From assembly GCF_014856545.2 (NCBI RefSeq), contig NZ_CP109811.1, positions 3,032,001-3,096,000 on the forward strand: a stretch of DNA of 64,000 nt. The letters are read 5' to 3'. Positions 1 through 9,910 of the stretch are shown here, piece by piece. Below the pieces are notes generated by a model. It ran no database searches and had not been told where the DNA came from. It worked only from the letters and a program-made list of their open reading frames with translations. Made by a program: the position numbers and the translations under genes. Origin of the DNA: Mesobacillus jeotgali (GTDB taxonomy: Bacteria; Bacillota; Bacilli; Bacillales; Cytobacillaceae). Positions within the stretch are counted from its first letter, which is position 1. Each line of letters starts with the position of its first letter.

Positions 1-833
1 AGAACGGCATTTGTAGATCCCCCTAGCGCCATTACGACAGTAATAGCATTCTCAAATGCTTCCTTCGTTAGTATCTGTCTTGGCCGAATATCCTGCTCAA
101 GCATCTGATAGACTATTTCTCCTGCTTTATAGCAATCTTCACGCTTTTCATCGGTTTCCGCCGGATGTGATGAACTTCCCGGCAGGCTCATCCCTAGGGC
201 CTCGATTGCGCTGGCCATTGTATTCGCTGTGTACATCCCTCCACATGAACCCGAACCCGGGCAAGCATGACATTCAATCTTATGAAGCTGTTCATCACCT
301 ATCGCACCCTTGTTATATTGGCCAACACCTTCGAAAGCAGAAACTATGTCAATGTCCCGATCATCAAGCTTGCCTGGCTTGATCGTGCCGCCATAAACAA
401 AAACAGCAGGAAGGTCCATTCTAGCAATAGCCATCATACAGCCAGGCATATTTTTATCACAGCCGCCTATTGCGACAAAACCGTCCAGGCTCTCTCCCTG
501 GACCACTGTTTCGATCGAGTCAGCAATTAAGTCACGACTAGGGAGCGAATAGCGCATGCCGTCTGTACCCATTGAAATTCCATCTGATACAGTGATTGTG
601 TTGAAAATCAACGGCGCTCCACCTGCTGCCCTTGCACCCTCTTTCGCTTTCACAGCAAGCTTATCAATATGTATATTACAAGGAGTAACCTCGCTCCACG
701 TACTCGCTATTCCGATCATCGGCTTCTTGAAATCATCGTCACCGAACCCTACCGCCCGAAGCATGGCCCTGTTCGGCGCCTTTCTGGCATCATCACTAAA
801 CACATGGCTCTTAATTCTTAAATCCTTTTCCAA
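1..833 (-). CDS. ilvD: Dihydroxy-acid dehydratase, N-terminal part (cut by window start)
   Basis: Reverse translation gives the IlvD N-terminus: dehydration of dihydroxy-acids to 2-keto acids in valine, leucine and isoleucine synthesis (cytosolic Fe-S enzyme). Visible family motifs include [17 protein letters not shown] near the start, the cysteine motif [10 protein letters not shown] and the second cysteine region [19 protein letters not shown]. The start is TTG at 833-831, giving [12 protein letters not shown], with GGGAGGG at 841-847 as a well-spaced ribosome-binding site. About 277 codons are present; the C-terminal half lies outside the window. Identification is very secure. Confidence 0.95.
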   Translation of the reverse strand, partial: MEKDLRIKSHVFSDDARKAPNRAMLRAVGFGDDDFKKPMIGIASTWSEVTPCNIHIDKLAVKAKEGARAAGGAPLIFNTITVSDGISMGTDGMRYSLPSRDLIADSIETVVQGESLDGFVAIGGCDKNMPGCMMAIARMDLPAVFVYGGTIKPGKLDDRDIDIVSAFEGVGQYNKGAIGDEQLHKIECHACPGSGSCGGMYTANTMASAIEALGMSLPGSSSHPAETDEKREDCYKAGEIVYQMLEQDIRPRQILTKEAFENAITVVMALGGSTNAV

Positions 834-972
834 AGAATGTCCCTCCCGATTTTTTATTCACTACGATAACGCTTTTTCGAGTCAATTGCAATAATAATCT
901 AAATATTTTAATTATTAAAAATAAGTAAGCGGATACATTATCTCATTGAAGAGTAATATCATTTTTTTCCTA

Positions 973-1012
973 GAAAAAAGACACCCCGGACGTTAAAACA
1001 ATCCAGGGTGCC
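973..1012 (-). terminator. Intrinsic terminator of ypgR
   Basis: An 11-bp stem (GGCACCCTGGA with TCCGGGGTGTC, two G-T pairs) followed on the minus strand by a T run lies just past the ypgR stop. Confidence 0.8.
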
Positions 1013-1023
1013 TTGATAATCAT

Positions 1024-2154
1024 TTATTGTTTCCTGGCTTCCGTCATCTGTTTCCAGACTGAGCCTTTTGCTTCCTCGCCAAGCTCGATACGGGCAATTG
1101 CCAGTTTCACCTGCATGCTTACTTCGAATTCGGGGTCATCTTCTGCATCTTTTAAAGTTGGCAATGCGCTTTCATCTCCAACTTCATAAAGGAACATCGC
1201 TGCACGCCAGCGAACAAGCTTACTTGGGTCCTTAAGTGCTTCCATCATTTCGTCCATCGCTTCCGAGAAACCTAGATCGGATAAGCAGTCACCCGCTGTC
1301 CTGCGAACGGTAACGGTTTTGTCGTTTAAGGCTTTGTAAAGCAAAGGCAGCACCTTTTTGTCCTCAATCATTCCTAAATAAACGGTGGCCAACCGGCGTA
1401 TGGATGCTTTCTCATCCTGTAAAGCTTTTTCAAGCACAGGCAGATCGTTAACAGACGGATCTTCCATTTGCTCAAGAAGCTGGTATCTTACCCGCCAATC
1501 CTGATTTTCCAAATCCGCTTCTGTTATCCTGATTTTTTTCTTTGCTGCTTTTAACTGAGCTTCCTGACCAGGATTTTTAGCCAGCTTTACGAGCTCCTCC
1601 AGCCTCTCAGGAGGGTATGCCGCTAAAAGTTCTTCCACAACATCATTTCCTACTTGATCGAATTCTCCGTAACGGACTCCGAGTTCTTTCCACCTGCGGA
1701 CCATAACAACGTTATCTTCTGGAGTCTGTACCTCTCCTACTTTTTTCACGAATGTTTCTGGCAGCCCATACCGCTTCTCTTCAGTGCCGTCAGTAAGCTT
1801 CACCTGCATGGGAATCCCCTTATATACTTGTACAAGGACTTTTACTTCCCCAAAATGCTCATTGATTTCAGGTTCAGCGTCCCCTGATTCCTCTGCATCT
1901 TCTCCGAACGCTTTTCTGACCTCAGGAAGAATCACCTTCCAGTCAAACTTTGCATTTCTTTCGACTGCGAGGAAATCTGCAACATGATAAACCCCTTTTA
2001 CCCCTTCAATATCCAGTATGTTCAATACGACTTCCGGTGCCCCGGCCGCTGAATCCTTTTTATAGTTATTGCTCTTGCCCATAGGAAGTTCCTCATCTAG
2101 ATTGATCTTCATCGTATTCGGACTTGGCGTTGGTTCTATTGATACAATTTTCAC
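1024..2154 (-). CDS. ypgR: Conserved virulence factor C family protein, NifU-N plus HEAT repeats
   Basis: 376 aa, close to B. subtilis YpgR length. The N-terminal ~85 residues (MKIVSIEPTPSPNTMKI onward) resemble the Nfu/NifU N-terminal scaffold domain. The C-terminal half (about 200-370) is built of HEAT-like repeats, visible as recurring 'DP...LPVLEKALQDE', 'LPLLYKALND' and 'MDEMMEALKDP' helices. Its biochemical role is not established. Start is GTG at 2154 behind an AAGGGGTGG ribosome-binding site. The neighbouring HD hydrolase resembles YpgQ, which is next to ypgR in B. subtilis, but here yfmR intervenes. Family call secure, function unknown. Confidence 0.85.
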   Translation of the reverse strand: MKIVSIEPTPSPNTMKINLDEELPMGKSNNYKKDSAAGAPEVVLNILDIEGVKGVYHVADFLAVERNAKFDWKVILPEVRKAFGEDAEESGDAEPEINEHFGEVKVLVQVYKGIPMQVKLTDGTEEKRYGLPETFVKKVGEVQTPEDNVVMVRRWKELGVRYGEFDQVGNDVVEELLAAYPPERLEELVKLAKNPGQEAQLKAAKKKIRITEADLENQDWRVRYQLLEQMEDPSVNDLPVLEKALQDEKASIRRLATVYLGMIEDKKVLPLLYKALNDKTVTVRRTAGDCLSDLGFSEAMDEMMEALKDPSKLVRWRAAMFLYEVGDESALPTLKDAEDDPEFEVSMQVKLAIARIELGEEAKGSVWKQMTEARKQ

Positions 2155-2321
2155 ATTCCCACCCCTTTATATTTTTCAGGAATGAAGACATTTTAACATA
2201 ATGAGTGATAGATAGCATTTCGAAGCCCTTCTGGACCTAATCCGTCCTTAGTTCGGACAGTTTATCCGCTTTGCCGGCTGAACCTGTCTGAAGTTGCTCT
2301 GACCCCAAACACGTTTAAGAC

Positions 2322-2355
2322 AGAAAAAATAAGACCTGGTTTTCCAGGCCTTATT
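2322..2355 (-). terminator. Intrinsic terminator overlapping the yfmR stop
   Basis: Stem AATAAGGCCTGG/CCAGGTCTTATT with an AAAA loop, then a minus-strand T run. The left arm includes the last yfmR codons. Confidence 0.85.
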
Positions 2356-4234
2356 CGTTTTCAGCGAGCTCGGATAAATAACTCCATCTTTCAATTAGAT
2401 ACTCTAATTGCTCATTCAATTCTTTCTCTTCATTCACCAGGGCCTGGCCTTTTTCAAAATCACTACCGATATTGGCCATTTCTGCCTGGATCTCTTCAAG
2501 GCGTGTTTCTGTACCAGTAATCTTATCTTCAATTTCTGCCCATTCTTTTTGCTCTTTGAAGGATAGTTTCTTTTTCTTTGGCTTTTCTGTCTGCTCTACT
2601 TTTTCCTTCTTCGGTACCGAAGGAGCTGCTTCAGGTTTCGGTTTCTTTTCAAGGTATTCAGAGTAGTTACCGTAATGCAGGTCTGTCTGCCCGTTTCCTT
2701 CCAGGACCAGCAGCAAATCCACGACCTTATCAAGGAAGTAACGATCATGGGATACCGTAATAACGACACCCGGGAATTCTTCCAGATAATCTTCCAGTAC
2801 TGTCAATGTCTGTGTATCCAAATCATTCGTCGGCTCATCCAGCAGCAGGACATTTGGTTCTTCCATTAACAGTTTTAACAGGTAAAGTCTGCGTTTTTCG
2901 CCACCGGAAAGCTTCCTGATAGGAGTTCCGTGTGCATAGGGCGGAAACAGGAATCTCTCTAGCATTTGTGCAGCGGAAATGGTCTTGCCGTCAGTCGTAT
3001 GGACTATTTCCGCAGTCTCTTTCAAGTACTCAATTACCCGCTTATTTTCGTCCATATCTTCATTCTCTTGGGTATAGTAAGCAATCTTAACGGTTTGTCC
3101 GGTAATGATTTCCCCGTCATCGAGCTTGATCCTGCCTGCGAGGATATTCAGCAAAGTTGATTTGCCTGTCCCGTTCCGGCCGATGATTCCCAGTCTGTCT
3201 CCAGGTTTCACAAGCAGATTGAAGCGGTCGAGTATTACTTTATCTTCGTATTTTTTGGTTGCATCCTTCAGTTCCAGCACCTGTTTGCCCAGCCTGCTGC
3301 CACTTAAAGAGATATCGAGTTTCTCTGAAGACCTAACATTCGAGACTTCATCATCAAGTTTGTCAAAGCGCTGAATGCGGGCCTTCTGTTTAGTTGTCCT
3401 TGCCTTAGCTCCGCGCCTGATCCACTCGAGTTCCTGCCTGAACAAGTTCTTCTTCTTTTCAAGTGTTGCCGCTTCGTTTTCCTCGCGGATCGCCTTGGCT
3501 TCGAGGAAGCTGGCATAGTTGCCTTTATAGCTGTACAGACTCCCTCCGTCAAGTTCGAAAATCCTATTCGTGACTTTATCAAGGAAATAGCGATCATGGG
3601 TGACGAGCAGAAGCGATCCTGAATATCTGGAGAGATAGTCTTCAAGCCATTTTACTGTTTCATAATCAAGATGGTTTGTCGGCTCATCCAGAATCAACAA
3701 GTCGGGAGCTTCGATCAACACCTGAGCGAGTGCGACACGCTTCTTCTGACCACCGGATAGCTCTCCCATTTTTTTGGAGAAGTCAGAAATCCCAAGCTGC
3801 ATGAGAATGGATTTTGCGGCAGTATTGGCATCCCAGCCATCTGAACTATCCATTCTTCGCTGCAACTCATAAAATCTTTCCTGAAGTCCTGAATCATCAG
3901 GTTTTCTGCTTAATTCGGACAGTATAATCTCATAATCTCTCATCAGCTTCAGGATTGGCGCTTCCCCGCTAAAAACCTGATCAAGTACTGTTTTATCAGA
4001 TTCCATTTCAGGCTGTTGGGATAAAAATGAAATTTTATAGTCTTTTGCAAAGATTAAATCTCCAGAATCCGGCTGATCAATCCCAGCCACTATCCGGAGT
4101 AGAGAAGACTTTCCTGTTCCATTCACCCCAATCAAGCCTACTCTTTCACGCTCGCCGATCGTAAAAGAAATCCCATTGAAAAGCTCTTTTTCTCCGTATG
4201 TTTTCGTCACGTTTTCTATCGTGATCATTTTCAT
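2351..4234 (-). CDS. yfmR: ABC-F ATPase, translation factor YfmR/Uup type
   Basis: 627 aa soluble protein with two ABC domains and no membrane segment. Walker A motifs are GVNGTGKSS (about 37-45) and GRNGTGKST (about 353-361). Signature motifs LSGGQKKR and LSGGEKRR and Walker B LLILDEPTNHLD and VLLLDEPTNDLD are intact. Between the domains is the basic linker with FRQELEWIRRGAKARTTKQKARI, and a charged coiled-coil tail covers about 540-627. ABC-F proteins act at the ribosomal E site; B. subtilis YfmR relieves stalls together with EF-P. It overlaps the upstream HD-domain gene by 4 nt (ATGA), so the two are translationally coupled. Confidence 0.93.
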   Translation of the reverse strand: MKMITIENVTKTYGEKELFNGISFTIGERERVGLIGVNGTGKSSLLRIVAGIDQPDSGDLIFAKDYKISFLSQQPEMESDKTVLDQVFSGEAPILKLMRDYEIILSELSRKPDDSGLQERFYELQRRMDSSDGWDANTAAKSILMQLGISDFSKKMGELSGGQKKRVALAQVLIEAPDLLILDEPTNHLDYETVKWLEDYLSRYSGSLLLVTHDRYFLDKVTNRIFELDGGSLYSYKGNYASFLEAKAIREENEAATLEKKKNLFRQELEWIRRGAKARTTKQKARIQRFDKLDDEVSNVRSSEKLDISLSGSRLGKQVLELKDATKKYEDKVILDRFNLLVKPGDRLGIIGRNGTGKSTLLNILAGRIKLDDGEIITGQTVKIAYYTQENEDMDENKRVIEYLKETAEIVHTTDGKTISAAQMLERFLFPPYAHGTPIRKLSGGEKRRLYLLKLLMEEPNVLLLDEPTNDLDTQTLTVLEDYLEEFPGVVITVSHDRYFLDKVVDLLLVLEGNGQTDLHYGNYSEYLEKKPKPEAAPSVPKKEKVEQTEKPKKKKLSFKEQKEWAEIEDKITGTETRLEEIQAEMANIGSDFEKGQALVNEEKELNEQLEYLIERWSYLSELAENE

Positions 4235-4875
4235 GCCTTACCATTCCATTCATTGTAAAATTGATCAAGGAAAGTTTCCATGAACCTATGTCTTTCCTCA
4301 GCTAGAAGTCTCGCTTGCTCAGTATTCATTTTATCCTTAAGTTTCAATAGCTTCTCATAAAAGTGATTGACCGAAGAACTGTCGCCATTCCTGTATTCCT
4401 CAAGCGTCATTTCTCCCCTGACATCCAAGTCAGGCTCATAGATTGGGTGGCCTTTTTTACCCCCGAAGGCAAATGTCCTTGCAATCCCGATTGCACCGAG
4501 GGCATCGAGGCGGTCGGCATCCTGGACAATTTCTGCTTCAATACTTTCAAGCGCGACCACCCTGCCGCCTTTATAAGAAACTGTTTCAATACAACTCTTT
4601 ATTTTTGATGAGGTTTCGCTATCTAATTGTATGTTTTGTAAAAATGAATCCAGTTTCACCCATCCGGCTTCTTCTGATTCATTCAATTTATCATCTGGAA
4701 TGTCGTGGAGCAAGGCGGCCATTTCGATGATGAACCAGTCACCCTGCTGTTCTTTGCTCCATATAAGTCGGGCATTCTTCCTGACCCTGTCAATATGGTG
4801 CCAATCATGCCCGGAAGAATCCTTGCCAAGTTCGGTTTTGACAAATTCCTCTGCCATTACTATTTTATCTCTCAT
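4231..4875 (-). CDS. HD-domain phosphohydrolase, YpgQ/YedJ type
   Basis: About 214 aa. HD-superfamily metal ligands are visible: H in GHDWHHIDRV (first His), the HD pair in ALLHDIPDDK and a later Asp in VQDADRLDALGAIGIARTF, which is typical of the YedJ/YpgQ group (nucleotide phosphohydrolases). The preferred start is ATG at 4875, with AGTAGGTG upstream; an in-frame GTG lies at 4884. The 3' end overlaps yfmR by 4 nt. Substrate is not deducible from sequence. Confidence 0.8.
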   Translation of the reverse strand: MRDKIVMAEEFVKTELGKDSSGHDWHHIDRVRKNARLIWSKEQQGDWFIIEMAALLHDIPDDKLNESEEAGWVKLDSFLQNIQLDSETSSKIKSCIETVSYKGGRVVALESIEAEIVQDADRLDALGAIGIARTFAFGGKKGHPIYEPDLDVRGEMTLEEYRNGDSSSVNHFYEKLLKLKDKMNTEQARLLAEERHRFMETFLDQFYNEWNGKA

Positions 4876-5058
4876 ATTCCGCACCTACTTTCCTACCGAA
4901 TCATTTTACCATAGAAATTGGTTTATGGTGGCTGGGTTAATTGGGAATTGAAATATTGAATTCCACCAGTCTTTTTTGGTTGAAATATTGAGTCCTTTTG
5001 TTGTCTCCCGTTGCCCACTAGAATCATTCATAGGATATTTTCCCGGCTTCCGCCTTTT

Positions 5059-5295
5059 GTTTGTTAGATAGTGCTCTCCTATCAGACATTTTTCAAGGTT
5101 TCTCCCTTCTGTTTGTCCAATAGAGCTCTTCTATTGGACACTTTTCACGGTTTCCCCCTTCTGTTTATCCAATAGAGCTCTTCTATCGGACACTTTTCAC
5201 GGTTTCCCCCTTCTGTTTGTCCAATAGAGCTCTTCTATTGGACACTTATCCTTATTTTCGCCATCCATTTGTCCGATAGGGTCCTCCTATCCTGT
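5059..5295. repeat. Tandem 52-bp palindromic repeats, five units (family A)
   Basis: Units begin with (G/A)TTTGT at 5059, 5111, 5163, 5215 and 5267, exactly 52 bp apart. Each carries the inverted repeat GTCCAATAG - agctctt - CTATTGGAC, or a variant with compensated changes, followed by a pyrimidine-rich spacer. The outer units are the most diverged. No coding potential is convincing here. The rest of the 4876-5315 gap holds nothing else I recognise. Confidence 0.9.
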
Positions 5296-5315
5296 TTTTG
5301 CAGCGGAGTCGTTGT

Positions 5316-5345
5316 AAAAGAAAAAAAGTGCCAAATTGGCACTTA
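5316..5345 (-). terminator. Intrinsic terminator of the DegV gene
   Basis: AAGTGCCAA/TTGGCACTT hairpin followed by a minus-strand T7 run; it overlaps the stop codon. Confidence 0.85.
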
Positions 5346-6191
5346 TGCATCTGCATTATTCCAGCTGATTCCTATTGTATGTTCTCCTGCATGGACGCCG
5401 ATCACAGCTCCAATCGGACAGCTGAGGAAGGTGATATCAGAAAATCTTGCTTCCAGTTCGCTTTGCCATTCATCAGCAACCTCCTTATGAAGGCCATACA
5501 GAATGTACACTTCCTTAATTCCGTATTTCTCGTGAGACTGGGCCAAATAGTCAAATATCTTCTCGCGCGCTTTTTTATCGCTGCGGACCTTTTCCTTTGT
5601 ATTCAATACGCCATCTTCAATACTGATGATTGGTTTGATACTCAGCATGCTTCCAAGATAAAATTGCATTCCCGACATACGGCCGCTTCGGTGCAGCTGC
5701 TCAAGGCTCCCAATCATCACATAGGTTTCATTGGACTCGCGGATGGTTTCCAGCTTTTCTTTGATTTCCTCGATTGTTGCCCCTTGTTCAGCCAATGCAA
5801 TTCCTTTTTTCAATTGGGATGTTAATGGATATGTGAGAATTTTAGAATCAAAGGTTATCACAGGAATATTGACGGCTTGTGCTGCCTGTAAACTTGAGGC
5901 GACTGTTCCGCTCAGCTTGGATGAAATCAGGACTGAGAAGACCACATCATAGTCTTTCTCAAGCTTCTCATATAGTTCCATAAAGACTCCAACAGGAGGC
6001 TGCGAGGTTTTCGGCGCCGTTTTCACCGTCTTTAATTTTTTATAGAGTTCTTCTGCAGTCAGATCCTTTCCATCAAGGTACTCAACATCATCCAATACAA
6101 TGGTCATCGGTACTTGATATACATCAGGATGACTTTTCAACTCCTCATCCAGGTAGGCTGTACTGTCAGTAACCCAGGCGATTTTCTTCAA
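5343..6191 (-). CDS. DegV family fatty-acid-binding protein
   Basis: 282 aa, the usual DegV/FakB length. N-terminal KIAWVTDSTAYLD matches the family start, with the conserved DST motif and TSQPPVG (about 86-92). The middle has 'SSKLSGTVASSLQAA', the acyl-chain pocket signature. DegV/FakB proteins bind a fatty acid and present it to a fatty-acid kinase for phospholipid synthesis. It stands alone between two repeat/terminator regions, and which FakB-like paralog it is cannot be told. ATG start preceded by AGGGGGAG. Confidence 0.9.
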   Translation of the reverse strand: MKKIAWVTDSTAYLDEELKSHPDVYQVPMTIVLDDVEYLDGKDLTAEELYKKLKTVKTAPKTSQPPVGVFMELYEKLEKDYDVVFSVLISSKLSGTVASSLQAAQAVNIPVITFDSKILTYPLTSQLKKGIALAEQGATIEEIKEKLETIRESNETYVMIGSLEQLHRSGRMSGMQFYLGSMLSIKPIISIEDGVLNTKEKVRSDKKAREKIFDYLAQSHEKYGIKEVYILYGLHKEVADEWQSELEARFSDITFLSCPIGAVIGVHAGEHTIGISWNNADA

Positions 6192-6385
6192 ATAGACTCC
6201 CCCTATTTCGTTTTTCCGTTTTAATAGTATTATGGTTTGCAGATATCCAACCGTTCCCCTCTATCAATCTACAGAACACCCTATCCTGCTAAGCAGAATT
6301 GCTTGTACGAATAATGGGCGCCTTTTACAAAGAGCAGATCTTATAGTGAATCCCTTTGTTAATAGATTATTCTGAAAACAACACA

Positions 6386-6418
6386 GAAATTCCTGCCTCA
6401 AAGACAGGAATTATTATT
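6386..6418. terminator. Hairpin at the end of the 6418-6957 gene
   Basis: AATTCCTG/CAGGAATT stem with an imperfect T tract on both sides, so a weak terminator. Confidence 0.45.
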
Positions 6419-6957
6419 CAATCAATAATTATTTTTAATTTTTCCAGGGAAGTTATCATATAATCGACCATTTCTGATAAGTCATCGATCTGCTCTTCGT
6501 AAACGAGACGATTAAAGGAAACCTTCACCTGGCTTTGAATGAGTGATTTGTTCTCCAATGGGTCGATCATGGCGGACTGCACAATCGCCCGTTCCCTTCC
6601 CCATATCTCAACGAGCGCTTTCTGAACTTCCTTAAAAACATTCATTTCGTTTTTATGTATAAGCCCGAAGGAAATACCTACTATACAACCCGCAAGCTGT
6701 TTGGCATTCTCATTTTGCAATAATTCAGCAGAGAGGTTCTCCAAACCGGCCTCGAGGGTCATGTTTGCCGACAAAAGCTCCTGTTTAAAACCTTTTTTTG
6801 TGAATGAAATTTCGTATTTACGCGACAACTTGGCGGCGTTGATCCAGTCATTTCGGTCGATGACAATAATTTCCCCGCTCAAATCCCTTTCATATATATC
6901 GCCTTCAATGACGACTTTGATGTTTTCAAAAGCTGTCGGGTCAAACAAAGCTTCCAC
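6418..6957 (-). CDS. Uncharacterised conserved-looking protein
   Basis: 179 aa soluble protein with no signal peptide or membrane segment and no family I recognise. It opens with MEALFDPTAFENIKVVIEGDIYERD and ends in a helical, acidic region (IDDLSEMVDYMITSLEKLKIIID). It ends with a hairpin terminator and is preceded by AGTGGAAGC, a poor ribosome-binding site. Coding is supported by length, codon use and the absence of overlapping alternatives. Confidence 0.6.
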   Translation of the reverse strand: MEALFDPTAFENIKVVIEGDIYERDLSGEIIVIDRNDWINAAKLSRKYEISFTKKGFKQELLSANMTLEAGLENLSAELLQNENAKQLAGCIVGISFGLIHKNEMNVFKEVQKALVEIWGRERAIVQSAMIDPLENKSLIQSQVKVSFNRLVYEEQIDDLSEMVDYMITSLEKLKIIID

Positions 6958-7098
6958 TCCTTTTACCAGTCATAATCCTGCCCTTTACCATAATGAAAAA
7001 TGGTCAGTCCAATGGACAGCACCATGTCAGACGCAAGATCGAAAAACAATCTCACGTCGACACTATGACTGTCAGGACTAACCAAGGTTTTGTTTTAC

Positions 7099-8787
7099 TT
7101 AGAACAATCCAACAGCGTTGCCCTCTTCATCGACATCCATATTTAGTGCTGCCGGAAGCTTCGGCAAACCTGGCATTGTCATGACTTCACCTGTCAATGC
7201 CACGATGAATCCCGCACCTACTGACGGCTTAAGTTCTCTGACTGTAATAGTGAAGCCTGATGGCCTTCCAAGTTTTTGCGGATCATCCGACAGTGAATAT
7301 TGTGTTTTTGCCATACAGACTGGCAGCACACCCCAGCCAAATCCTTCAAAGTCAACGAGCTGTTTCTTAGCCTTCGGTGAGAACTCGACTCCATCCGCAC
7401 CATAAACCTGACGGGCAATCGTCTTGATTTTATCCTCCAGTGAATCGGATAAATCATAAAGGTGCGCAAATGTGTTCTCGCTTTTTTCAATTACATCAAG
7501 AAGTTTCTCTGCAAGCTCCACTCCGCCGGCGCCGCCCTTTTCCCAAACTTCCGTCAAGGCAACCGGGATTCCGGCATTCTCACACAGCTCTCTCAATGTA
7601 TTTGTTTCAAGCTCTGTATCTGTAATGAAACGATTGATCGCAACAACATATGGCAAACCAAAGCTGGAAATCGTTTCAATATGCTTTTTAAGGTTTGTGA
7701 AGCCATCCCTTAATGCTTTCACGTCTTCTCTGACCAATTCCGTTTTCTTCATGCCGCCATGCATCTTCAGCGCGCGTATAGTCGCAACAATAACAACAGC
7801 TGACGGATCAATTCCTGCTGTTCTTGCTTTAATATTTAAGAACTTCTCTGCTCCAAGATCAGCACCGAATCCTGCTTCCGTAACGACGAAATCAGCAAGC
7901 TTGGATGCAGCCTCGGTCGCGATGACACTGTTGCATCCATGTGCAATATTCGCAAAAGGGCCACCATGGATCAATGCTGGAGTATGTTCAATCGTCTGGA
8001 CAAGATTTGGCTTGACCGCTTCCTTCAATAAAAGCGTCAAAGCCCCTTCCACTCCTAAATCGCCCACAGTAACAGGCTGCTTGTCATAATTATAAGCAAC
8101 AACCATTTTCGAAAGACGCAGTTTCAAATCCTTAAGGTCACTCGCAAGGCAAAGAACAGCCATAATCTCAGAAGCAACCGTAATATCAAAGCCATCTTCA
8201 CGAGGAACGCCTTGCATTGGCCCGCCAAGTCCGACGATTACTTTCCTAAGTGAACGGTCATTCAGGTCTAGCGCACGTTTCCAAACAATTCGGCGCTGGT
8301 CAATGTTCAGCTTGTTTCCCTGCTGCAGGTGGTTATCAATTAATGCAGCCAATGCATTATTTGCCGTAGTAATTGCATGCAGGTCCCCTGTGAAGTGGAG
8401 ATTGATATCCTCCATCGGAAGCACCTGAGCGAAACCTCCGCCTGTTGCACCGCCTTTGATCCCCATAGTTGGCCCTAACGAAGGCTCACGCATGGCAATC
8501 ATTGTTTTTTTACCAAGCTTGTTCAATGCATCCGCAAGCCCAACGGTTACAGTAGACTTTCCTTCCCCTGCAGGAGTAGGATTGATCGCCGTTACAAGTA
8601 CGACCTTGCCGCTTTCCTTTGTTTTCAATTTAGCCAAAGCTTCCGAAGACAGCTTCGCCTTATACTTTCCAAACAGCTCAATATCATCGGCATCCAGGCC
8701 AATATTCGCTGCAATATCAACAATCGGTTTCATTTTACTATCACGAGCAATTTCAATATCTGACTTAACTTGAATATTTGTTCCCAT
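7099..8787 (-). CDS. fhs: Formate--tetrahydrofolate ligase
   Basis: 562 aa. ATP-dependent ligation of formate to tetrahydrofolate giving 10-formyl-THF for one-carbon metabolism (cytosol). Motifs: [18 protein letters not shown] (P-loop, about 73-90), [44 protein letters not shown] and [14 protein letters not shown]. The start ATG at 8787 is chosen because GGGGGG at 8795-8800 then sits about 8 nt upstream; the other in-frame ATG at 8793 would touch it. Full length, no defects. Confidence 0.96.
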   Translation of the reverse strand: MGTNIQVKSDIEIARDSKMKPIVDIAANIGLDADDIELFGKYKAKLSSEALAKLKTKESGKVVLVTAINPTPAGEGKSTVTVGLADALNKLGKKTMIAMREPSLGPTMGIKGGATGGGFAQVLPMEDINLHFTGDLHAITTANNALAALIDNHLQQGNKLNIDQRRIVWKRALDLNDRSLRKVIVGLGGPMQGVPREDGFDITVASEIMAVLCLASDLKDLKLRLSKMVVAYNYDKQPVTVGDLGVEGALTLLLKEAVKPNLVQTIEHTPALIHGGPFANIAHGCNSVIATEAASKLADFVVTEAGFGADLGAEKFLNIKARTAGIDPSAVVIVATIRALKMHGGMKKTELVREDVKALRDGFTNLKKHIETISSFGLPYVVAINRFITDTELETNTLRELCENAGIPVALTEVWEKGGAGGVELAEKLLDVIEKSENTFAHLYDLSDSLEDKIKTIARQVYGADGVEFSPKAKKQLVDFEGFGWGVLPVCMAKTQYSLSDDPQKLGRPSGFTITVRELKPSVGAGFIVALTGEVMTMPGLPKLPAALNMDVDEEGNAVGLF

Positions 8788-8898
8788 TTCCATTCCCCCC
8801 AGATATTCTCTATATGCTTACCAACTTATATTTTACCATCAGAGAAATACTATCAGGCAAAAAATATTTATTTGTCATAAAATTTCCTCTTTAGTCAA

Positions 8899-8927
8899 TT
8901 GCTCCACGAAAGAATTCAGACTATAAT
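8899..8927 (+). promoter_or_regulatory. SigA-type promoter of metA
   Basis: TTGCTC (8899-8904), a 17-bp spacer and a perfect TATAAT (8922-8927). Only about 40 nt separate it from the metA start, too little for an S-box riboswitch. Confidence 0.75.
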
Positions 8928-8968
8928 AAAAATTACTGATTTTATTTTATCAAAGAGGAGGTTATACT

Positions 8969-9877
8969 TTGCCAATAAAAATCCCGCTGCACTTGCCAGC
9001 GAAAGAAATACTGGAAAAAGAAAATATCTTTATCATGGATGACAGCCGTGCTGCAAAACAGGATATCCGTCCATTGAATATATTAATCCTGAATCTTATG
9101 CCTGAAAAGGAAAAAACAGAGAGACAGCTGCTGAGGCTGCTCGGCAATACACCACTCCAGGTGAACATAACCTTTTTAAAGACCGCTACATATGATTCGA
9201 AAAACACTTCACAATATCATCTGGAAGAGTTTTACCAAACCTTCACTCAAGTAAAAGAAAAGAAGTTTGACGGCATGATCATCACCGGTGCCCCAATTGA
9301 ACTGATGGAATTTGAGGAAGTACACTACTGGGATGAACTGAAGGAAATCCTCGACTGGACAGAGCAGAACGTCACGTCCACTTTGCATATATGCTGGGGT
9401 GCACAGGCTGCTTTATATCATCATTTTGGCATCAAGAAGTATGCCCTGCCGAGGAAATGCTCAGGCGTGTTCAATCACATAGTCCTTGACCATACAGAAA
9501 AAATCTTAAGAGGGTTTGACGATGAATTCTCTGCTCCTCATTCGAGGAATACGGACATACCTGAAGAATCGTTGCAAAAACATCCTGATTTAAAGCTGCT
9601 GGCTTCATCAGAAGAAGCAGGCCCGTTGATCATTTCCAGCAGGGACAGCAGGAAAATCATGATTACCGGCCACCTTGAATATGAAGCCACTACATTGGCA
9701 GAAGAATACTTAAGAGATAAGGAAAAAGGCATTGAAATCGACATGCCAGAAAACTATTTTCCTCAGGACGATCCAGAAAAGAAACCGGTCAACCGCTGGA
9801 GGTCACACGCCCATTTGTTCTTTTCCAATTGGCTGAACTATTATGTATACCAGGAAACTCCTTACGAATGGGATTAG
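8969..9877 (+). CDS. metA: Homoserine O-acetyltransferase (MetA family)
   Basis: 302 aa. Activates homoserine at the entry to methionine synthesis. Catalytic residues fall at family positions: Cys142 in [13 protein letters not shown], His235 and Glu237 in TGHLEYEA. Residue 111 is Glu (TGAPIEL); in this family Glu111 goes with acetyl-CoA and Gly111 with succinyl-CoA, so acetyltransferase (MetAA) is predicted. The start is TTG at 8969 behind AGAGGAGGT. Monocistronic, with its own promoter and terminator. Confidence 0.95.
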   Translation: MPIKIPLHLPAKEILEKENIFIMDDSRAAKQDIRPLNILILNLMPEKEKTERQLLRLLGNTPLQVNITFLKTATYDSKNTSQYHLEEFYQTFTQVKEKKFDGMIITGAPIELMEFEEVHYWDELKEILDWTEQNVTSTLHICWGAQAALYHHFGIKKYALPRKCSGVFNHIVLDHTEKILRGFDDEFSAPHSRNTDIPEESLQKHPDLKLLASSEEAGPLIISSRDSRKIMITGHLEYEATTLAEEYLRDKEKGIEIDMPENYFPQDDPEKKPVNRWRSHAHLFFSNWLNYYVYQETPYEWD

Positions 9878-9907
9878 AAAAGGCATCGACTATTCGATGC
9901 CTTTTTT
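9877..9907. terminator. Bidirectional terminator between metA and the AIM24 gene
   Basis: AAAAGGCATCGA/TCGATGCCTTTT stem with T runs on both strands, between convergent genes. Confidence 0.9.
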
Positions 9908-9910
9908 CTA

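Noticed and set aside
5059..5295. CRISPR array
   Set aside because: The repeats are palindromic, contiguous and of 52-bp period without unique spacers, and no cas gene is present.
8928..8968. S-box (SAM) riboswitch before metA
   Set aside because: Only about 40 nt separate the promoter from the start, and no S-box motifs are visible.
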